From Pteria penguin (taxonomy: Eukaryota; Mollusca; Bivalvia; Pterioida; Pteriidae), in NCBI GenBank assembly GCA_035048485.1, contig CM068583.1, positions 49,814,790 through 49,878,789 on the forward strand: a stretch of 64,000 nucleotides of DNA, written 5' to 3'. The notes beneath the pieces are model-generated. The model was not told the DNA's origin. It saw only the letters and a list, made by a program, of their open reading frames with translations, and did no database searches. Both the position numbers and the translations under genes were made by a program. This document shows, piece by piece, positions 41,541-54,800 of the stretch. How positions within the stretch are numbered: position 1 is the first letter of the stretch; the number at the start of each line of letters is the position of its first letter.

Positions 41541-42765
41541 TAACAAGAGTCTCAAATGGGCCTATATCGCTCACCTGAACACAATTTGCTTATTCCACTT
41601 ACAACTTGTTAATAATGGGAAGATAAATCTATATATTCCCTGATGTTTATTGTGTTGTGACTACATTTTGTACTGAAAACTGAATGTAAAATTTCAATCA
41701 TCATAATCATTAAGCAATTGATTATGCAGGTCAAATTAAAATTCACAAACCTTAAATCTATAATAATTTACAGCAAATGAATGCTAAAAAACTTGTACAC
41801 AAATCTGGATGAAAAACATCAAAGCTTGCAAGAGACCATGAGTACTTCATTCATATCGAATTACATCAAAATCCTTTAAATGGTTCTGCAGCAGACGTTG
41901 AAATTGTGGAAAAAAGAACCCCCCCCCCCTCCCCCAATAGGGATATTGACAAAATTCTTTCACAGTAACATTCCTTACCATAATCATGATATGACATATT
42001 ATAAGACCTACAGCACATATTTTCACAGCTTTTTAAATTGTAAATACTGACATGGACTCCCCCTAACACACATATTTTATTTATAGTGAGATGATGTCGC
42101 ATATACGGTCCTTCACTTTAATGGAAGAAGAAGATAAAAATAAATCAAACTTGTCTACTCTGAAGAAGTTTGTCAAAGGTCAGTACCTACTTTTGCCTAT
42201 GGTGGAACCAGTTGTTGACAGATTTGGATGAAAAACAACATCACTTGCTGGGGACCATAAATATTTCCTTCCTACCAAATTTCATAAAAAGCATCTTTAC
42301 CATAATTATGATGAAAAGAAACCAAATTAATGCATCATCATCACCTAAAGGAGAAAAATTGCACTTTTCTGCATTGAAATCACCCAAGTCCAAAATAATG
42401 TTGAAAAAATGTCACACATTTTATTTAGGAATAGAACTAAGAACAACAACACTTCTTCATACATCCCTCTAGATCAATTCAATGCATTCAATTTGTCTTT
42501 ATAAGCAGCTGGTCTGAGGAAGTAGTTAGTATAAAGAGGGTACCCTCTGTGAGATACTTTTGTTTGTGGTGGTGCCTTCTTTTGAGGATCTGGAAAAAAA
42601 ACCACACCTGTAGGGGATCATAAGTACTTCATGCCTACAAAGTTTCATCAAAATCCTTCCAGTGGTACTGAAGAAGTCAAAAATATGAAAAGTCTACAAC
42701 GACTCCTGGACGACATGCTATGACAATAGTCCACTTGAGCCTTGGGCTCAGGTGTGCTAAAAAAA
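41541..42765 (+). repeat. ~1.2-kb dispersed non-autonomous repeat
   Basis: It starts aacaagagtctcaaatggg then 'cctatatcgctcacctgaac' and ends 'gctatgacaatagtccactt' ... 'ctcaggtgtgctaaaaa'. Layout matches 16400-17650: repeated 'gtacccTcTttg...' and 'tttcatcaaaatccttc' phrases and no ORF. Confidence 0.68.
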
Positions 42766-43058
42766 CACCTGTAATATTAAAGGTCAGACCTAATTCTTGA
42801 GCAAGTAATGAATTTTTAAATTTTCACTTTTTGCCTAAAATGACCTTGACCTATGACCCTGACATTAAAAATCAAAAAGCTACATCCTCATTTCATAAGA
42901 AATAAGTGTACAAAGTTTGAAATTCCATACCTTAACTGTCTGGATCTTGTTGAAAAGGTTCATTCTCCAAACTTTGCTATTTTTGCCTCTAAAATGACTT
43001 TCACCTTTGACACCAATATTGAAAATCAATCAGCTGTATCATAATACCATAAGAAGTA

Positions 43059-43291
43059 TTGATTGATTGATTGATTTTTGTTTAAAGTCACACCATGAAT
43101 ACTTCATGTATATGGTGACGGCATCTGCCTGATGCGGGGCATACAAATTTTGACCTTTGCAATGGACCCACCCGAAGCAGTGAGGGATCTTTAACGTGCC
43201 ATGCATACCACGACATGAGGCCTTGGTTTTTACTGTCTCATCCGAAAGACAGGACACTGGTATGACCAGAGCGGGACTCGAACCCCTGTCT
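43059..43291 (-). repeat. 5'-truncated tRNA-derived SINE with 12-bp target-site duplication
   Basis: (TTGA)n on the left; B box GGGACTCGAACCCC at about 43273 on the right. The rest of the tRNA head is missing. The 12-bp ccataagaagta flanks it at 43047-43058 and 43292-43303. Removing it restores 'cataagaagtaagtttac', so it inserted in an older repeat. Confidence 0.88.
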
Positions 43292-43304
43292 CCATAAGAA
43301 GTAA

Positions 43305-44400
43305 GTTTACAAAGTTTGAAAGTCCTAGCCTAAACGGTATGGTCTGTATCTTGATAACAATGTGCAAACAGACCCACAATGCCATACTAGTACCACAACA
43401 CATCCGTCTATAACGAGCATATAATAAAACTAGAGCACTGTATGCTTCAGATCTCCTGAAAGATGCCTGTTATCATGTTGCAGTTTGTGAATTCTATTCT
43501 ATCCTACAGTTCTTATTACAAATATATGTACTTCAAACTTTGCATTGTATTATTAGCTTATAGTAATAAGCATATCTCTAATTAAGATGTTTCTGTTAAA
43601 AGGGGATATTGTAGAATTATGAAAAGGAGCCATAATAGAACTCCATGACCATATGTGAAAATTTGTGTTCAAACAAGCAAATTCAGAGAATTGTGTTCCC
43701 CTGCTTTTGGGGTTCTATCTGTAAGGATGCAGAGATCTGTGACATATTGTCATGGTTGTGCATGTCTACATGTATCAGCAGCGGGACCTTGTAAAGTTTG
43801 ATGACATTATACTTGATTCTAACATAATTGAGAATCAAAGGTCACAGTCAATATCACAATAAGAACTGAATAAATATGTGTTTCAAACGTATTTCAATGG
43901 ATTAAATTTGACTTTTAGCACTTTTGTTAAGGATCTTCAGTTCTAGTCTAGATACCATATGTTATGACTATTAGACAAAAATTTAATGAGCAGTCTATGC
44001 AATCATATCTATGAAAAAGAAACGCAATAATGTTCGGTACTTCCTTTCACAAAATATATAGAACACTTAGTAAGACCTTAAATTAGCTCATTTGACGTTC
44101 AAGTCTAGTAGAAGAGTTGATCTAAATACAACTTACAATGAGAAATTCAAGAAATATCTTGAGAAATTGTTCATAAGTTATGCCATCTTTACAAGTTCAA
44201 ACTTTGCACATGAGGAACAAAGCATTAACATTGTGAAGATGACATTGTCCATGCACCCCATCAGAAAAAAATCTCCGAATAGAGTACTATTTTGCAGTTC
44301 AACCTCCCCTCCCTCCATTCAAATACCTAATTTAGGGGTATCATGGGTATTTCATAAAGCAAGATTTCTGAGACGTTTGTCATAATTTGATTTCACACAC
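43305..44400. other. Intergenic stretch without recognised features
   Basis: AT-rich; a 97-codon ORF at 44092-44385 has no family features and no coding-like context. Nothing else seen. Confidence 0.45.
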
Positions 44401-44404
44401 AAGT

Positions 44405-44600
44405 GTAAAGCCAGCCTAGCTCAGTTAAGAGAATGCTTAGTTTGAGACTGAAAGGTCTTGTATTCAGTCAGAGGAGCACTTACTTTGTGACTGAAAGATC
44501 CCATATTCAGTCAGGAGAGTGCTTACATGTAGTTTGAGATTGAGAGGCCTCAGATTCAATCTAAGTGGTGACTCATCAGTGTCCACTCTTTCTGATGAGA
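44405..44600 (+). repeat. tRNA-like SINE head with tandem triplication of its 3' half
   Basis: An A-box-like 'agcctagctcagttaagag' is followed by three successive variants of 'gcttagtttgagactgaaag' + 'gtc..tattcagtcag' at about 44433, 44478 and 44520. The third leads into 'ctcatcagtgtccactctttctgatgag', which resembles a SINE body. Confidence 0.6.
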
Positions 44601-45274
44601 TGCTAATGTATACAACCAGTCCAAATAAGTTTATCAAAGTAGGATACATTTCTTGGCCCTGATTTGGATCCAAGGCTTTTAAAAATCTGAGCGAAAACCT
44701 CAAAATCTTTACAGAAGTTCTAAAGATGTAAGAAATATAAAAATGTGCACTTCACAGATGGTTGGACAAGGAATGATCAGAGAAGCTCACTTGAGATACT
44801 GGCTCAAAAAAAAGAACAATACATATCTCTTTTCCTATGGCTGTATAATTTATATATCAAAAGCTCCATTCACTCTCTTTCTCCCTCATTCATAATTTGT
44901 ATGAAACTGGATTTAAATTATACATATAAGAAAAATAAAAAAAAAAACCCCAAAACATCTGCATTATATTACATATTACTAATGACTATAGTAATATTGA
45001 CTCAATATGGACTTCTTTGCCCACATCATATGAAAAAAAAACTTGGCCAAAATTCAAAACTGACTCAATACTGAAAAACATGGCCAATGTTGAATCACAT
45101 GATGTTTTGGGAATCTAGAGCAAGAAAAAAAAACAAGAATGCAGACTTATATGACCTAACATGATGAATAATTTTATAAAATAAGCTGCACATTGTTTAA
45201 ATTACAAGAAATGAGCTGTAAAATATTAAAGGAACAAACATTATACAAAGCATGGTGCATGAACAAAAAAATAC

Positions 45275-45415
45275 AGGTATATGACTAATCACACACACAC
45301 AATACAGGTATATGACTAATCACACATACAATACAGGTATATGACTAATCACACATACAATATAGGTATATGACTTATCACATACACTATTGTGTGTGTG
45401 TGTGATTAGTCATAT
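45275..45415. repeat. 30-bp tandem repeat and inverted (TG)n copy
   Basis: 'tacaggtatatgactaatca' + 'cacatacaa' occurs four times, followed by an inverted piece 'tgtgtgtgtgtgattagtca'. The two can pair into a hairpin. Confidence 0.8.
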
Positions 45416-46096
45416 AGGCTTGGTCTGCCATATTGAACAAGTTGTTAAAGTATTTACACTTCACCTGCTGCTTCCACATTTGCAGGATTCGATGTCATGT
45501 CTAGGGTATCATTGAAAACACCCTCCATTGAAATGTAATATTTAACATGTACACATCAAATGAGCTTGCAACATGGCTATTTTCTTACTCTGTAACACAA
45601 CATCACACTACGTTATACATGAGATAAGTCATCGCAGGGCAATGATTCTCCTATAATTCACGACAGGGCAATATTCTCCTTATATATATTCATATCATGC
45701 TAGAATGTGGTTCTAAATGTAATTTATACAACAGCAGTAATACATGCACGGTTTTTTACATTTATAAAATTTTTTCCATAAGAACTCTCAATAGTTCGGC
45801 TGTAGTTCTCTTGGTCCTTTATCACCTCAGATCTAGACCATACATCATATACATAAATGTAAACCTCAAATCTTTTTTGCAGCTAAAGCAATACTATTCT
45901 GTAGCTTTACTATTCCATTCTAGTTTCTTTATGTAAGTAAATTTACTACTTCTTGCAACTAAAACTTACCCATAATGTGTAAGTAAAACAGTTTATCAGT
46001 TCTAGAGTTAAGGGATATCAAGGTAAGAGAAACTTATATAAATGACCATATCCTCTTTTCTGCCTTATAAAGCTTTGGGAGCAAACACCTCACTTA

Positions 46097-46463
46097 CAAT
46101 TATATCCATACTCAGTACGATTATATCCATACTCGGTACGATTATATCCATACTCGGAACGATTATATCCATACTCGGTACAATTATATCCATACTCAGT
46201 ACGATTATATCCATACTCGGTACAATTATATCCATACTCGGTACGATTATATCCATACTCGGTACGATTATATCCATACTTCGTACGATTATATCCATAC
46301 TCGGTACGATTATATCCATACTCCGTACGATTATATCCATACTCGGTACGATTATATCCATACTCGGTACGATTATATCCATACTTCGTACGATTATATC
46401 CATACTCGGTACGATTATATCCATACTCAGTACAATTATATCCATACTCGATACAATTATATA
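46097..46463. repeat. 21-bp minisatellite, about 17 copies
   Basis: Unit cgattatatccatactcggta. It is a multiple of three with no stops, so it is open on both strands (TIISILG on +, SMDIIVP on -). It lies just downstream of the PARP14-like gene. Confidence 0.93.
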
Positions 46464-46464
46464 C

Positions 46465-46470
46465 TTTATT
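46465..46470 (-). promoter_or_regulatory. Candidate poly(A) signal of the PARP14-like gene
   Basis: AATAAA on the minus strand about 238 bases past the stop codon, immediately before the 21-bp minisatellite. Candidate only. Confidence 0.35.
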
Positions 46471-46707
46471 ATAAAACTTGTGCTAGATTAATCCTTGTCA
46501 CTTAACTGTTAAGTAATAGATGACAGTTATGCTTAGAGCATGGTATAAGCAGTGATCTAGGACTAATAAAACTAAATACCAATGTATTACATAATGAGTA
46601 GCGGTATCGAGGAAAATGTAAACCTATCTGCTGTGCAGTAACTTTGAATAAGTCTAGTGAAAGTGATCACTCTACACTTCTACAATGACCTTGACTTCTT
46701 GGATGTT

Positions 46708-49700
46708 TTATCTGAAGACAATGTGATACGTTGGGTATGCTTGACTATCATGGAAGATAATATACATAGATGGATTTGCAAGACTGTTGGTAGCAGAGTC
46801 ATATGTCTCATGCAGTTGATGTCCCGACTTTTGTGGTAACACCGTCATTCCACTTTGTCCTTGACATGTTTCTCCAGTTAGAACCTGGACAGAAAAGATG
46901 TGTTTGAGCCCATTACTGTCTGCACTACAATAACCAATGGAGTATGAAGCATTCACAGCAAAATACACTCCATTCCCATATGCGGTACCTGAAGAACAAT
47001 AATATCATTTACATTCATTCATCATGGCCTTCAATAGTTTGTGTTATTACTTTTCAAAAATTACGAGACGTTATTAATTTGAAAATTATTCAAATGCAGT
47101 TGTCCTTAATAAACATAATGATTAGAGGAACACTACTGACTGCACAATAATAGATCAAGGTTACAATTATGAAAACATACGACATATTATCTCCTAAATT
47201 TTTAATTATTTATACTTCATATTTATGACAAGATTTAGAATATTGTACTTATGATGTGATCTTGGGGAAAGTTGGAAATCAAAGTAACAATAAAATTCTA
47301 TTTAAATACAAAAATACTATGTTAAAAAGATTACATACTAAACTTCTTGCTAACGAACAAGAATGAGGGTCTCAAAAGCAAAACTAAATGAAAGAGGTCA
47401 ATTTCTGTTTTTATAACGGTGATTTAAGAAGTGTCATTTAGCTTGGTTCCATTACAGAACAAAATTTTTTACGCTTTTTAGCATCATTTTGGACTTAATT
47501 GCTTTTGCACATTTTGAGGTAATTTCTATCATTTTCTTCTAGCAGGTTGCATATTATGCATAAATTTTTTTTTCATAGTAATAAAATTTTTACAAATCTT
47601 TAATTGTCTTTGAATTTAAATTCTTAAGAATTAAATTCTTTTTTCTTAAATCTGATCATATACACAAAATTAATGCATCATGAGTAATCTGCAATGAGAA
47701 AATCACAGAAAAATACCTGAAAATAAATACAATGTATATGCAAAAATAAAGTCTGGAGAGATGTCATAAAAAGTGTCAAAAACCTGATTTCAGAATGCTC
47801 CACAAAACATCAACTTTGTGAAGAGGCCCTTCTAGATCACTTTGATTCATCTGATTTTCAACTGATGCACTCAGTATGAAGAGTAAGTTTGTCTAAGGAG
47901 GGTACTCTTTGGGCTTATATCACTCCACTCTCATTCCATCCTCTCACAGATCTGGCCAAAAATGCAAACACTTATAGGGGACATTCAGTACTTTACCTCT
48001 ACAAAGAGTGCATTCCCCCCTTCCTCCTTAATCCTAACATTTCTAATAAAAGTAATTTTTGCACTCCAATTCTTTATGATAGTACATATTTACATTAATT
48101 AAGATTAAATGCACAAAATTAATACATTATAAGAAAATCTTCAATAAGATTATAGAAACTCCTGAAAATTTATGATGAAGTTAAAAAAAAAACAAAAACA
48201 AGATGCCCAAATGGGCCTATATTGCTAAAGTGTGCATGTAAGAATCTAGAAAGTATCAGCATGTTTATTAGAATATCATCCTGTAAGTTTTATCAAAATC
48301 ATCCTATATTTTCATCAGAAGAACTTCATCAAAGCTTTAAACATGTATAACATTTTTGCACACAACACAACCCTTCCTTTTTAAACAGATAAACGTCTGA
48401 AAATATTCTTTAGTTTATTTCTGCATTCAAATTCTTCACCTTGATAATTATTTCATAAAAATCAGATAAAATTCACAAACTGAATGCATTATAAACAACT
48501 TTGTTGCATTCAGTTAGTTGATCAATGCAACTGGTTTGATAAAAAAATTTGTCAAGGGGGTACCCTCTTGGACCTATGTTACTACCCTGGATCTATCCCT
48601 TGACAGATCTTTTGCTTGAGTGAGCTAAAAGTGGAAGATGGGGATGGGGGGTATATACTACTTGTATTAATGATAAGCTTTGATGGACTTCTTCAGAACT
48701 GATCGAAAGATTTTAAAGAAATTTGGCATGAATAAAGTACTCCAAATGCCTTACAAATGTTGCTGCTTTTTGGCAAAATCCGCCAAAATTTGGATCCAAG
48801 GGGGATGACATAGGCAAAAGAGATACTTTTCTTTGACAAACTTCTTCTTCTGATTGGCTGTATATATTGCTAAACCAAATACACCAAAGTGATCTAGACA
48901 GTTTTATTAAGAAATACTTTTATTTTTAGATCCATTTGGAAATCAAAATTCAAGTAATTTTTTTCCAGTTTCCTGTGATAGGTTTCTCATAATTGGTAAT
49001 TTAGTGCATTTTAACTCATTTTATCAACATAAATTTATGTAACTGGTTGATTGATTGGTAATTAACATCAATTTCAACAATTTATCAGTCACATATCAAC
49101 ATGGATGCAAGAGTCAACCAACCTCAATACTAGTATAGCGCAATCCAGGAATCTAATCTAGATTACTTGAACCACAAGACAAGTGTTTAAGTATAAACAG
49201 TTTATTTTATGTTTGTATTTAATGATGTCGGCACTTGTTTATATCTATGTAAATTGACTTCAAGGAGAGGGCTTTATATAAGAATTTTCTTGTTGCCCAA
49301 TCCTGATCTTTTATTGTTTTTAAACATTTCCTATGCATTCTAATAAATAAATACTGTTTAAACTAAGTGTTTAACTGCTGAACTAAATCTGTCCTTGAAT
49401 AAATCTAATTGGAAAGAAATGGAATATAAAATAACATTTAAAATTTTTGCCATTTCTTTTTCAGTCTGAATGTATCAGAGTGATCAATCTTAGAGGTATC
49501 TTGAGAATTCTGACTTTGTTATTTTTGCATATTTTAGGTGGTTTCTATTATATTTTTCCTTATAACTTATCAAGTATTTAATACCTATAATATATTGGAT
49601 TTAAGTTATTTTATTGGAACTATTGTAGCTGCAAAGAACTTAAATGCCAAAATAATTTGTAAAGTCTTTTCTTTATCTTTCTCAGATCAAACAGAACAAG

Positions 49701-51878
49701 AGCAACGCCTAGTGTGGCATACCAGTAATATGCCCATCGCTTAGTTTGACAGGAAAATTTTAAAGTGTGGAGGCTCCCCCCCTCCAATTATTCAAGGCTC
49801 AAGATAACACATGCTTTGGTTCAGGGCAACAATACTGTGTAATATTATTGAAATCCATAAAGGCAGTGAGAAATTATGGCCAAGAGAAGAATTTAAACCT
49901 CCCCTTTTTTTCTTCTACATCAAAAATGTAAGAATACAGAAGAAATAAAAACCAGTAATATATATTCATTTTAAAGTTCATATATAATTCTAGCACAAAT
50001 TTAAATTTGGAAGAGATTGAGTGAGAAATGAATTTCCTAAAATTTTTTCAAAAATGAAATAAAACAAAGACCCATAACTCTGTGCTGACAAAGGGGATAT
50101 TTTCAAAATCAAAAGGCATATTCTTTTATTTTCTCAGAGTATTCTGTATAAGTTTTAGGAAAATCAATTTGTAATTACTGAAGTTATTATATCCCATAGA
50201 AACTGCCATCAGACTATCAATAAAAAAAGCAAAATTTCTAAGTTCAAGGGCCATAACTCTGGCAAAACCAAGTCAATCATACCAAAATGCAAACTGGTAC
50301 CTACCCTTAATAATATAAAGTTATGTGCCAAGTTCCAATCCAATATCTTGAAAGACTGCAGAAAAAAGTCTCGAAAACTTTGAAATTCTTCAAGGGCCAT
50401 AACTCTGGCAAAACCAAGTCAATCATATCTAAATACAATCTGGTACCTACCCTCATTGATATAAAGTTATATCCCAAGTTTCAATCCAATTTTTCTGAAA
50501 GACTTCAGAAAAAAGTCCAGAAAACATAACCTCGGATGCACAGACAGGCGCACACACAAGGAAGGACAATGCCATAACATAATAAGACCTGTCTTTGACG
50601 GGTGAATAAAAATTCTGATAAAACTTTGCATGAATGAAGTACTAAATATCCTTTAAAAGTACTGCTGCTTTTTTGGCTAGATCTGTACAGAGACTGGTCA
50701 TTGGTGTGGCAAAGTAGGTCCAATTAAGGTACCATATTTTGTGAACAAAAATTTAATATATGTTACATAGAATGAAAATCTATATGTATAGAAATGTTTT
50801 AGAATGATCTGTAGTTTTTTTTTTATTATAAAATAAAATTACAGAAAAAGGTTGCCTTACTTAGAGAACTTTCCAATACTTTTTAAGTTTCTTGTGTGCT
50901 CAAGGCACTCAGTTGGACGATACTGACCCATTTGGGCCTTTTGTTACATATAAAATGTACCAAGAATTAAAACAGGAAAGTAATAATAATTACTGATAAA
51001 ACAAAACAAATGAATGACAGGATTCTGTCACCTACCATTTTTGCCACAATAACTACGATTAAAGCCATTGTTGATGATTTGAGTGACAGTGTTTGCTGAT
51101 GTACCATGCCATAGCCATTTTTCAGGATTTTTGCCATTTCTTTCTTGGATTGCTTTACGTTTAGCTGCAAACTGTTGGTAGAGGGGCGCATTCTGTACTC
51201 TATATATCTGTCAGTAGAGATGCTTTGAATTAGTATGCAAACTGACAACAGTTACAGACATTCTTTGTCCTAAATCAATACAATTTAATATTGAGACACA
51301 CACTTACAATTCTAAAGTTATACAACAATTAACACAATAAGAACATATTTACATGTATTTTCAATCACTCATTAATAATTAAACAAATTTGTTACAAATA
51401 AATCTTTTTTATAATTAAAATTTTTTTTATAACATTATATGTTCATTTTATTACACTGCCCATTACTTGATGCTAAACAAAATTTTGTACACTTTCAATA
51501 TAAACGATCTGTTATAATGTAATTAATTATGACTTTCAATGAAATTATTCTTTTTTTAATTCAAATTTTCTCTGCTAAATACTGTTTTTCTGCAATATGT
51601 TGTTCAGTATGTGCTAGTGAATAAAATTATAGGAAATAACTCTGATACTTTTTCATTATTTCTATTTATTTGACAACAAAAAAATCAATACATATAAAAA
51701 TGCAATATGCTTTCAGAATGTGGGTTTACCTTGTGTATTGCTTGTGATCCCCCTGAATTCCTGAATTCTTGGCTCACTCTATCATATTCTTTGCTTCCTA
51801 CCTTCAGCTCCACTTCTTCCATTTTACCATCACCTTTTATTCCCTCCCATGTACCAGGAATACCAACAACTCTGGATC
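46708..51878 (-). CDS. PARP14-like: ART catalytic exons of the PARP14-like gene
   Basis: Exon 51878-51730 encodes SRVVGIPGTWEG and the acidic lead VGSKEYDRVSQEF. Exon 51207-51036 encodes IYRVQNAPLYQQFAAKRK and the NAD-binding WLWHGTSANTV with the catalytic His. Exon 46988-46708 encodes TAYGNGVYFAVNASYS (catalytic Tyr) and the last strands NPSMYIIFHDSQAYPTY. At the third triad position, where poly-ADP-ribosylating PARPs have Glu and PARP14/15 have Leu, this protein appears to have Met (NPSMYII). So it should be a mono-ADP-ribosyltransferase. The Cys-Gly-Lys-Asn|Gly-Thr junction is split in phase 1 between the last two exons. Confidence 0.9.
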
Positions 51879-54800
51879 CTAAAATAGTAATATATATCCA
51901 TCAAATACATCTTTATTGCTTTTTATTTTTCAGACTAGTCTATGCCAGATGCATTTGTGGGTTAAATATTTTGTAAATTTATATGAAAAGCAATGTGGGG
52001 CTCACTGGCCTTTTCGTCACCTGAGTACAGACTGTGAATCATAGTTTTAGATTTCTTCAAAGAACTCATGCTCTTAATAATTATGCATAGCATTTACAAT
52101 CACAATGAAAAGGAATAAGAATTTGGAAGAAGAAATAAACCAAATGGACCTGCCATTTGTGGATCCCCAATTCCTGCTCTAAGGATGAACTGCCAACTTC
52201 AGTGCTGGGCTTCATCGTTAACATGTTCATAAACAGTTCATCAACATAAGACACAGGAATAAGGAAGAACATTTGCTGAAATCTGATACATTTTCAATAT
52301 TTAAAACAAAATGCACCTGGCCCTGGATCCTGAAAATCAGTCCCATGGATAATCAATATTGAAATCTTCTGCTCTTTATAACCATGCAAACAATTTACAA
52401 TAAAAGTCACAAAACCTTTTTAATTGGTAACATATAGGCTCTATCCTAAAGTGTCAACTTCTGGCCAAAGTGTCAATGCATAAAAGGCACATGAGCATAG
52501 AAGACAGTTTTCTAATAGTTTACACAATTCTGATACACATGGTCAAAGGTAGATGATGAGGTGAACTTTAATTGTATACACATATTGTGATTTGAAAATA
52601 CATGTAAAAGTTAATAATAAGGTCACTTATAATAAAGCCCAATGCCTAACATGTAACAATTTCATGGGAAAAATCAATGTAAATGTCTTTAATAACAACA
52701 CAATAACACTAGATCTGTTCTAAATGGACAAAAAAACCCCCCCTCCACAGCCACAAATTGGTCCTTGGCTCAGTTGAGATATGACCCTAAGTTAAGATCA
52801 TGACACACTCTTATACTGTGTGTAACCATAGTGATGTCCTATTTTTGAAGTATCAAGAATTTAAGATGAAAAGCTAAGGAATTAGAGTTTGGAAAAAGGT
52901 TTCAATAAAGCAATATCTCGTAACCTTGACATACTGATCCTTTCAGTCTAAAACAATGTGGATCCTCTTTAGATTATGAGTATCCTATGTGCCAAGCATA
53001 ATGACTCTGGGATGAAAAGCAATTGTGTAACAGTCCAGAAGCTTTTAGCGAACTAATTTCCAAAAAGCCATAACTCAAACAATAATAATTCAAACAGAAT
53101 CAAATTCAAACTTGATCTGTAGGTGTTGGTAATAAAGATGTGTTCCACGTTTCAGACCAAAAAATGAATTTAAAAAACTGATTTTGGAAAAAACCCATAA
53201 CTCTTGTAAAAGCATGTCAACCAACACCACTGCCAAAGTAATAGAAAAATAAAACACACAATGACTCAGTAGTTGTTGATAATAAAGATGTGTGCCAAGA
53301 TTCAGTCAAATATCTTTTAGGATGTGTGAAAAAAAGTCTGGAAAGTTTGAAGAACTAATTTCAGACAAAGTGACCTTATTTTGTAAAAAGTGGTTCAACT
53401 GACAAAATTCAGACTCAGTCTTTAGTTTTTGATAATAAAGATGTGTACTAATATATGGTACATTATGGTATTTTTAAAAAATGCCCAGAAAACTTATTCC
53501 AGAAAAAGTGAGTCATTTCAGCACAATAGGTTAACTGTGGAAAAATGCAAAGTAGGTCCATTGTTATTGGTACTAAAAATGCAAGCCAAGTTTCAGTTCA
53601 GTATTTCACAGGAAGAATGTGAAATGTTTGGAAAACTAAAGCCACCACAGACAGATGGACACAAAATCCAGTATATACCAATCTACCCCCATCACCACCA
53701 CCACAACTTTTGTTAAAGGGTATATAACAAAAAAAGTAACAAGATTTTTTAAGGAAAAAAGATTCATAATACTCATTCAACTTATATATCATGTTACGTA
53801 GTTTACCCTAGAATTTAAGGACATGCTGTTTACCTCTTTGTCTTACATCTGATCTTTGAATCTTATAGATCTTGGAAGGATTTCTTTTTTCACATTCCAC
53901 CATCTTCTTAATGTCAACTTCATACTCTACCCCTAATCTGTCCTTGATCATAATATGGGTTTTTTTGTCACCATATGCTTCTTCCAATTTGGCATTGACA
54001 GAAGGATGAAATTTACACCATTTATCACCTATTAAATACTGCCATTGTACAAATCTAGTCAATGTTGCTGCTTTTTCAGTTTCTTTCAAATTTTTCTCAA
54101 TTTCACCAAGCACCTCAGTGATTTGAAGTTGAGCATTTAGAACATGTTCTCTCTGTCCCTGAAGTAAGACGGCTCCCCTCTTTAGGTCAAAGTGTACTGA
54201 TACTTTATTTTCCTTTCCAACTGATCTGATATGCCTCTCCTACAATTAAAGCAAATTGATTAATTAAATACATCATGAAGGAAAAAGGTGAATATAAACT
54301 AACTCAATGGCTTTGATGTACTGACAGTACGATGTATGATCAAAAGTTCTCAGCCCAATATCCTTTGATAAAAGAGATAAGTAAAAAAAAACAATAAAAC
54401 CCTCATTTAATCATACTGAACGTTTTTGGAAGAGAGTAGTATTTCAAAGCTTTTGATTATACGCAGAATCTGTTGATAAAGTTGAAAGGATAGTCGAACT
54501 GCCAAAATGGATAAAACTGAAGTTAGAGCAGTGACTGCGTCTCTATGACTCCCAAAGAAATTCATTAAGTTTCATGAGAAATCCTGATAAGGTGTCTTCT
54601 CATATTATGACATATAGTACTGATAAATCTGGGATGCCGAATTTAGAAAGATGATGGTCTGGACATCACAAGAAGGTTACTACAAAACATTTTCAATTTT
54701 AATTGACATCATAGGCATGTCTAAGGTCTCAGCTAGATGGGTCCCTAGAATGGTGACTGATGATCAAATCAGGAACAGGTATGATGTTTTTTTGCATGGC

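Larger units (their letters stand above)
46989..51035 (-). other. 4-kb last intron of the PARP14-like gene
   Basis: Donor gtaggt (51035) and acceptor cttcag (46989). It contains a partial copy of the 'gggcctata' dispersed family, a LINE 3' tail and a ~130-bp tandem pair. 46990-48190 is AT-rich with no features I recognise. Confidence 0.7.

Noticed and set aside
44092..44385. 97-codon ORF
   Set aside because: No recognised motif, no splice context, surrounded by repeats.
46042..46491. 149-codon ORF and its antisense partner
   Set aside because: Entirely the 21-bp minisatellite.
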